Positions 59,845 through 64,000 of a stretch of DNA of 64,000 nucleotides are shown here, piece by piece. Below the pieces are notes generated by a model, which searched no databases, was not told the origin of the DNA, and was given only the letters and a program-made list of their open reading frames with translations. Each line of letters starts with the position of its first letter. Position 1 is the stretch's first letter. Where the stretch lies: positions 1 through 64,000 of the forward strand of contig JAEZVO010000008.1 in NCBI GenBank assembly GCA_023443125.1. The letters run 5' to 3'. The stretch is from Actinomycetes bacterium (GTDB taxonomy: Bacteria; Actinomycetota; Actinomycetes; Propionibacteriales; Propionibacteriaceae). The translations under genes were made by a program, and so were the position numbers.

Positions 59845-59857
59845 TAGGCTGGGTGGC
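59845..59857 (+). promoter_or_regulatory. pgi -10 box, probably leaderless
   Basis: TAGGCT (59845-59850) lies 7 nt before the pgi ATG with no Shine-Dalgarno in between. The same hexamer and spacing occur before furA (5793) and, on the minus strand, before the DUF1707 gene (810). No good -35 is visible. Confidence 0.6.
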
Positions 59858-61531
59858 ATGAACAAGCCCATTGATGCCACCACCACGCCCGCATGGGCCA
59901 AGCTCACCGAGCTCAAGCAGCAGTTCGCGCCCGACCTGCGCGACTGGTTTGCCGCCGACCCCAACCGCGCGAATACCTACACCTTCGACGTGGCCGACCT
60001 CCACGTCGACCTATCGAAGAACTTCCTCACCGACGACGTGCTCACCGCGCTCCTCGAACTCGCGGAGCAGGTCGACGTCCCCGGGCGTCGTGACGCCATG
60101 TTTGACGGTGAACGCATCAACGTCACCGAGAATCGCTCCGTGCTGCACACCGCACTCCGGCTGCCTGCCGACGCGCAGCTCGAGGTGGATGGACAAGACG
60201 TCGTCGCAGATGTGCACGACGTGCTGCGACGCATGGGGGAGTTTTCCGACGAGGTCCGCTCCGGTGCGTGGATGGGGGTCACCGGCAAGCGCATCGAGAC
60301 CGTCGTGAATATCGGTATTGGCGGCTCCGACCTCGGGCCGGTGATGGTCTACGAGGCGCTGCTGCCGTACAAGCAAGATGGGCTGACGTGCCGGTTCGTC
60401 TCCAACATCGACCCGTCCGACGTGTACGAGAAGACGGCTGATCTCGACCCGGAGACCACGCTGTTCATCGTCGCTTCCAAGACGTTCACGACGCTGGAGA
60501 CGCTCACCAATGCGCGCCTGGCGAAGGCCTGGCTGCTCGACACGCTCGCCAAACAGGGAGCCATCGACGGCAGCGACGAGCAGCGTCGCGAGGCGATTGC
60601 GAAGCACTTCGTAGCGGTGTCGACGGCGCTCGACAAGGTTGCTGACTTCGGCATCGACCCGGCCAACGCATTCGGCTTCTGGGACTGGGTAGGCGGCCGC
60701 TACTCCGTCGACTCCGCCGTCGGACTGTCGGTGATGATCGCGATCGGACGTGAGGAGTTCCAGAACTTCCTGGGCGGGTTCCACGCCGTCGACGAGCACT
60801 TCCGCACCGCGGAACCAGCCCGCAACGTGCCGCTGCTCATGGGCTTGCTGAACATTTGGTACGTCAACTTCTTCGACGCCCACTCCCACGCGGTGCTGCC
60901 GTACGCGCAGTACCTCCATCGCTTCGCCGCCTATCTGCAGCAGCTCACGATGGAGTCGAACGGCAAGTCGGTGCGGTGGGATGGCACGCCGGTAACGTCG
61001 TCGACGGGCGAAATATTCTGGGGCGAGCCCGGCACCAACGGCCAGCATGCGTTCTACCAGCTCATCCACCAGGGCACCCGGCTCATCCCGGCCGACTTCA
61101 TCGCCGTCGCCAATCCCGCTCGCCCGCTGCGCGACGGAGAGACCGACGTGCACGGGCTGTTCCTGGCGAACTTCTTTGCGCAGACTGCGGCGCTCGCCTT
61201 CGGTAAGACGGAGGATGAGGTGCGCGCTGAGGGCACGGCGGAAGAGATCGTGCCCGCGCGCGTGTTCGCCGGCAACCGGCCCACGACGTCGATCCTCGCC
61301 CCGGCGCTGACCCCGTCGGTGGTGGGGCAGCTCATCGCGCTCTACGAACACATCACGTTCGTGCAGGGCGTGGTGTGGGGCATCGACTCGTTCGACCAGT
61401 GGGGTGTCGAGCTCGGCAAGAAGCTGGCGCTCGAGATCGCTCCCGCGGTGAACGGCGACGAGGCGGCGCTCGCCAAGCAGGATGGGTCCACGCAGGCGCT
61501 GGTTTCCTGGTACCTCGCGAAGCGTGATTGA
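59858..61531 (+). CDS. pgi: Glucose-6-phosphate isomerase
   Basis: A 557-residue cytosolic enzyme of glycolysis interconverting glucose-6-phosphate and fructose-6-phosphate. The signatures VNIGIGGSDLGPVMVYEAL and FGFWDWVGGRYSVDSAVGLS, with the GRYS active-site region, are complete, and the C-terminal SFDQWGVELGKKLA carries the second PGI signature. The length matches the long bacterial type. A DUF218 gene overlaps its last 8 bases. Confidence 0.97.
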   Translation: MNKPIDATTTPAWAKLTELKQQFAPDLRDWFAADPNRANTYTFDVADLHVDLSKNFLTDDVLTALLELAEQVDVPGRRDAMFDGERINVTENRSVLHTALRLPADAQLEVDGQDVVADVHDVLRRMGEFSDEVRSGAWMGVTGKRIETVVNIGIGGSDLGPVMVYEALLPYKQDGLTCRFVSNIDPSDVYEKTADLDPETTLFIVASKTFTTLETLTNARLAKAWLLDTLAKQGAIDGSDEQRREAIAKHFVAVSTALDKVADFGIDPANAFGFWDWVGGRYSVDSAVGLSVMIAIGREEFQNFLGGFHAVDEHFRTAEPARNVPLLMGLLNIWYVNFFDAHSHAVLPYAQYLHRFAAYLQQLTMESNGKSVRWDGTPVTSSTGEIFWGEPGTNGQHAFYQLIHQGTRLIPADFIAVANPARPLRDGETDVHGLFLANFFAQTAALAFGKTEDEVRAEGTAEEIVPARVFAGNRPTTSILAPALTPSVVGQLIALYEHITFVQGVVWGIDSFDQWGVELGKKLALEIAPAVNGDEAALAKQDGSTQALVSWYLAKRD

Positions 61532-62141
61532 CAAGGTGCGCAAGGGCATCGGCTGGGCCCTCATTGTCGGGGCCCTGCCGGTGCTGGGCGCCCAGCTGCA
61601 CACCATCGGCGCATCGTGGGGGCGGGTGTACGACTCGGCGGATGCGCCGTCGAAACGTGACGTGCTCGTGCTGGGAGCGAAGGCGGATCGAGGTGGGCCG
61701 TAGGCATTTCTCGCGGCAAGGCTCGACCGCGCCGTCGAGCTGTTCCGACGAGACATGGCGCGCCGCATCATCGTGAGCGGCGACGGCAGGGCCGAAGCGA
61801 ACAACGAGCCACGCGTGATGCGCGAGTACTTGCAGCGGCGAGGGGTGCCGTCGGAGATCATCGTCGAAGACCCGAAGGGTTTCGATACGTACGATTCATG
61901 CTTGCGTGCGCGCGACACCTACGGTTCGGATGCAGTTGCCGTGGTCACACAGGATTTCCATGTGCGACGAGCCGTGACGATCTGCCGTGCGCTCGGCGTG
62001 GATGCCTGGGGTGTGCACGATAGGTCTGTCGCTCGGCGCTGGCCGCTGGTGTGGGGCAAGGCGGTGCTGCGCGAGAGCCTCGCCAACGTCAAGATGGAAC
62101 TCGACCTTCTCTCCGGTCGCCCTCCCGCCGCAGGCCGCTGA
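61524..62141 (+). pseudogene. DUF218 (YdcF/SanA-like) membrane protein with internal amber codon
   Basis: From GTG 61524 the frame reads VIDKVRKGIGWALIVGALPV with one membrane helix, then SKRDVLVLGAKADRGGP, a TAG stop at 61701-61703, and continues in the same frame as AFLAARLDRAVELFRRDMAR and RIIVSGDG. The rest has FDTYDSCLRARDTYG and TQDFHVRRAV, typical of DUF218/SanA proteins involved in envelope integrity. The family usually has Ser/Thr-x-FL at the stop, so a TCG-to-TAG change is likely. It is a recent pseudogene unless suppressed, read through, or a sequencing error. Confidence 0.8.
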
Positions 62142-62155
62142 GTAGTCGGGCTTTG

Positions 62156-62294
62156 GTGGTTGAGCCACCGCCGAAGGCGGCGTGTCGAAACCACTGCGGT
62201 GATGATTTCGATACGCCCGCTACGCGGGCTACTCAATCATCGGGTGAGTGGCACCGAAGGTTGAGCCGGCCCGGAGGGCCGTGTCGAAACCATG
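62156..62294. repeat. REP-like repeat array (three units)
   Basis: Three units in alternating orientation: GGTGGTTGAGCCACCGCCG to GTGTCGAAACCAC (62156-62194), GATTTCGATACGCCCGCTAC to CTACTCAATCATCGGG (62204-62244), and GGTTGAGCCGGCCCGGAGG to GTCGAAACCATG (62258-62294). They are the same family as at 10607-11165. No gene is visible in 62142-62573. Confidence 0.8.
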
Positions 62295-62305
62295 TCTCAC
62301 GCCTG

Positions 62306-62388
62306 AGCTAACCCGATATCCACACGCGTTTCTCAACACAGCCCAAAATCGCCGATTTCGGCAAACGCGTGTGGATATCGGGTTAGCT
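62306..62388. repeat. Nested palindrome with 26-bp perfect arms
   Basis: Arms 62306-62331 and 62363-62388 are perfectly complementary; the left one begins AGCTAACCCGATATCC. The 31-base loop ends with its own palindromic core GCCGATTTCGGC (62351-62362). The layout, a long unique stem with a CCGAAATCGG-type core in the loop, matches the element at 10716-10797. Confidence 0.85.
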
Positions 62389-62420
62389 TGCCATTTGGCT
62401 TCGGCGGTCGAGGGGCGCGG

Positions 62421-62494
62421 GGGCGCTACTCAATCATCGAGAGTGACGGACCCCGATGGTTGAGCCGCCGCCGAAGGCGGCGTGTCGAAACCAC
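62421..62494. repeat. REP-like repeat pair
   Basis: A half-unit GGGCGCTACTCAATCATCGA (62421-62440) and an inverted full unit GATGGTTGAGCCGCCGCCG to GTGTCGAAACCAC (62455-62494) lie upstream of the FMN reductase gene, on the far side of the palindrome from the 62156 array. Confidence 0.75.
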
Positions 62495-62573
62495 TTTTGC
62501 TGCAGTAGCTGTTTCTGGATCCGGCGTGCTACAATAAAGTTGAAAGATCAACAAAAGAAAGTGTCTCACCATC

Positions 62574-63101
62574 ATGGCTCTGAAGCTCATCGTCACCAGC
62601 ACTCGTGATTCTCGCGTCGGCGACGCGATTGCGCAGCACATTGCACCCCTCATTGCTGAAGGCGCCGGCCGGGAAGTCGAAGTGCTCGATCTGGTCGACG
62701 TGAATCTTCTACCCGCGAACGAACCGCAGATGCCGAGCCTGGGGAACTACCAGCAGGAATCAACCAAGGCGTGGGCGGAGACCGTCGCCAGCGCGGACGG
62801 TTTCGTGTTCCTCACCCCTGAATACAACGGTTTCTTCACCGCGGCTGCGAAGAACGCCGTCGATACGGTGTATGCCGAATGGGGCGGCAAGCCGGCGGCT
62901 ATCGTCGGGTACGGGTTTGCAGGAGCCAACAGGGCAGTGCCGTTGCTGGCGCAGCTGCTGACCAACGTCAACCTCCAGGTCGCGGAATCCTCCGTGGAGA
63001 TGCCATTCGGTGACGCACTGGGTGAGGAAGGCCTCGACGTCGATGCGCTCGTAGCGCCACACGTCGATGCGCTGCGCGCTCTAGGAGCCCAGCTCGCGTA
63101 A
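62574..63101 (+). CDS. NAD(P)H-dependent FMN reductase-like flavoprotein
   Basis: A 175-residue flavodoxin-fold protein. The FMN phosphate loop is STRDSRVGDAIAQHI, and FLTPEYNGFFTAAAKNAVD is the diagnostic substrate/flavin motif of the NADPH-dependent FMN reductase family. It probably reduces free flavin or quinones. The ATG follows AAAGAAAG, an acceptable ribosome site. It stands alone between two repeat islands, with an AT-rich stretch (CTACAATAAAGTTGAAAG, near 62529) that may hold the promoter. Confidence 0.9.
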   Translation: MALKLIVTSTRDSRVGDAIAQHIAPLIAEGAGREVEVLDLVDVNLLPANEPQMPSLGNYQQESTKAWAETVASADGFVFLTPEYNGFFTAAAKNAVDTVYAEWGGKPAAIVGYGFAGANRAVPLLAQLLTNVNLQVAESSVEMPFGDALGEEGLDVDALVAPHVDALRALGAQLA

Positions 63102-63130
63102 CACCGCCGCGGGGGGGCGGACCTTCTCCA

Positions 63131-63298
63131 GGTGGTTGAGTAGCCCGCGAAGCGGGCGTATCGAAACCACATCCGGATGATTTCGATACGCGCCGTGCGG
63201 GCGCTACTCAATCATCGAGGGGCGCGCGGGCGCTGCTCAATCACCGGGTGAGTGGCTCCGATGGTTGAGCCGGCCCGGAGGGCCGTGTCGAAACCATC
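63131..63298. repeat. REP-like repeat array abutting ugd
   Basis: Four units: GGTGGTTGAGTAGCCCGCG to GTATCGAAACCAC, GATTTCGATACGCGCCGTGC to CTACTCAATCATCGAG, a half-unit ending CTGCTCAATCACCGGG, and GATGGTTGAGCCGGCCCGG to GTCGAAACCATCA. The last runs into the stop codon of the UDP-glucose dehydrogenase gene (63297-63299), as a REP unit also does at the DUF881 stop. Confidence 0.8.
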
Positions 63299-64000
63299 AC
63301 CAGACGGAGACGCCGCGTCCCATGCCGTAGTAGTTCCAGCCGGCGTCGCTCCACTGCTTCGGGTTGAGCACGTTGCGCCCGTCGACGATGTTGGGGGAGC
63401 CTACCTTCTGCAGTAGCTCGGCGGGGTCGAGGCTGAGGAATTCCTTCCATGGGGTGAGCAGCATCACCACGTCGGCGCCGCGCACGGCGTCGTCGACGGT
63501 GTCCGGCACGGTGAGATCGGGTCGACGTCGGCGCAGCTCGGGCCCCGCCGCGGGATCGTAGATCTGCAGTTCGGCACCGCGCGCCCAGAGCCGGGTGGCG
63601 ATGTCGAGCGCGGGAGAGTCGCGAAGATCGTCGGTTTCAGGCTTGAACGTGATGCCCAGCACCGCCACCTTCTTCCCGACGAGGCGGCTGCCCACCGCTT
63701 CCTCCGCCAGCTCGACGGCGGCGTCGCGACGCCGCAGGTTGATGCCGTCGACCTCCCGCAGGAACCCAAGCGCATCGCCCACGCCGAGCTCGCCTGCCCG
63801 CGCCATGAACGCGCGGATGTCCTTCGGCAAGCATCCTCCGCCAAAGCCGATGCCCGCTTGCAGGAATTTCGCGCCGATCCGGTCGTCATGGCCGATCGCC
63901 TCCGCCAGGCGGGTGACGTCGCCGCCGGTGGCGTCGCAGAGCTCGGCCATGGCGTTGATGAACGAGATCTTCGTCGCGAGGAACGAGTTGGCCGCCACCT
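63297..64000 (-). CDS. ugd: UDP-glucose 6-dehydrogenase, C-terminal part (cut by window edge)
   Basis: The last ~234 residues of a UDP-glucose/GDP-mannose dehydrogenase, which oxidises UDP-glucose to UDP-glucuronate for surface polysaccharide. Present are the end of the catalytic domain (LAANSFLATKISFINAMAEL-type start, with the nucleophile cysteine in GFGGGCLPKDI) and the UDP-binding C-terminal domain (VAVLGITFKPETDDLRDSPA, LLTPWKEF, VVDGRN-like NIVDGRNVLNP). The NAD-binding N-terminus lies outside the window. Its stop overlaps a REP unit. Confidence 0.95.
   Translation of the reverse strand, partial: VAANSFLATKISFINAMAELCDATGGDVTRLAEAIGHDDRIGAKFLQAGIGFGGGCLPKDIRAFMARAGELGVGDALGFLREVDGINLRRRDAAVELAEEAVGSRLVGKKVAVLGITFKPETDDLRDSPALDIATRLWARGAELQIYDPAAGPELRRRRPDLTVPDTVDDAVRGADVVMLLTPWKEFLSLDPAELLQKVGSPNIVDGRNVLNPKQWSDAGWNYYGMGRGVSVW

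Overview
The window reads as a piece of a high-GC actinobacterial chromosome, most likely from the family Propionibacteriaceae (an Arachnia/Tessaracoccus-like organism). The reasons are the split B12-dependent methylmalonyl-CoA mutase (mutA/mutB) with its MeaB chaperone, the actinobacterial cell-wall cluster fhaA-fhaB-pstP-rodA-pbpA-pknB-trpG-DUF881-crgA, a HemQ-type (coproporphyrin-dependent) heme pathway, and many TACTCAATCA/TCGATACG intergenic repeats. The genus is inference; no rRNA is present.

Layout. 1-0.8 kb: the end of an IS5-like element and a DUF1707 protein. 1-5.5 kb: a giant secreted GH20 hexosaminidase. 5.5-9.8 kb: a furA-katA cassette lying between a broken copy of the lysS 3' end and the intact lysS, with an ATP-grasp gene remnant. 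9.8-20 kb: a YbjQ-like protein, crgA, a repeat island, then the cell-wall growth/phosphosignalling cluster. 20-28 kb: meaB, a secreted Ser/Pro-rich protein, a three-gene EspC-like/zincin/TPR-like cassette, and mutB-mutA. 28-31 kb: a glutathione-S-transferase-like protein and a frameshifted MFS transporter preceded by a short RRHIDLLR leader peptide. 31-37 kb: nrfHA with its own cytochrome c maturation genes (TPR protein, ResB, CcsA, TlpA-like). 37-48 kb: heme biosynthesis, with hemE-hemY-hemCD-hemB-hemL on one strand, hemA-hemH-hemQ on the other, and a convergent AhbD-like radical SAM gene. 48-51 kb: a cobalamin-riboswitch-controlled B12 ABC importer. 51-64 kb: TM2 protein, alpha-amylase, phosphatase, tRNA-Leu(CAG) beside an HNH remnant, polysaccharide deacetylase, aldolase-like protein, secreted wall proteins, pgi, a DUF218 gene with an internal amber codon, repeat islands, an FMN reductase and the 3' part of ugd.

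How the parts connect. Heme made by the hem cluster feeds the multiheme NrfHA nitrite reductase and catalase. Imported B12 feeds MutAB, the core of propionate fermentation. The fha/pstP/pknB cluster controls wall growth, to which the hexosaminidase, deacetylase and SH3 protein also relate. The clearest non-textbook signals are: (i) the EspC-like/HELHH zincin/TPR-like cassette between mutB and meaB; (ii) long, near-perfect palindromes with unrelated arms in intergenic gaps, two of which share a loop core; (iii) four alternating inverted copies of a 17-bp unit between hemCD and hemB; (iv) a recurrent -10 hexamer 6-7 nt before start codons, implying many leaderless mRNAs; and (v) several freshly broken genes.
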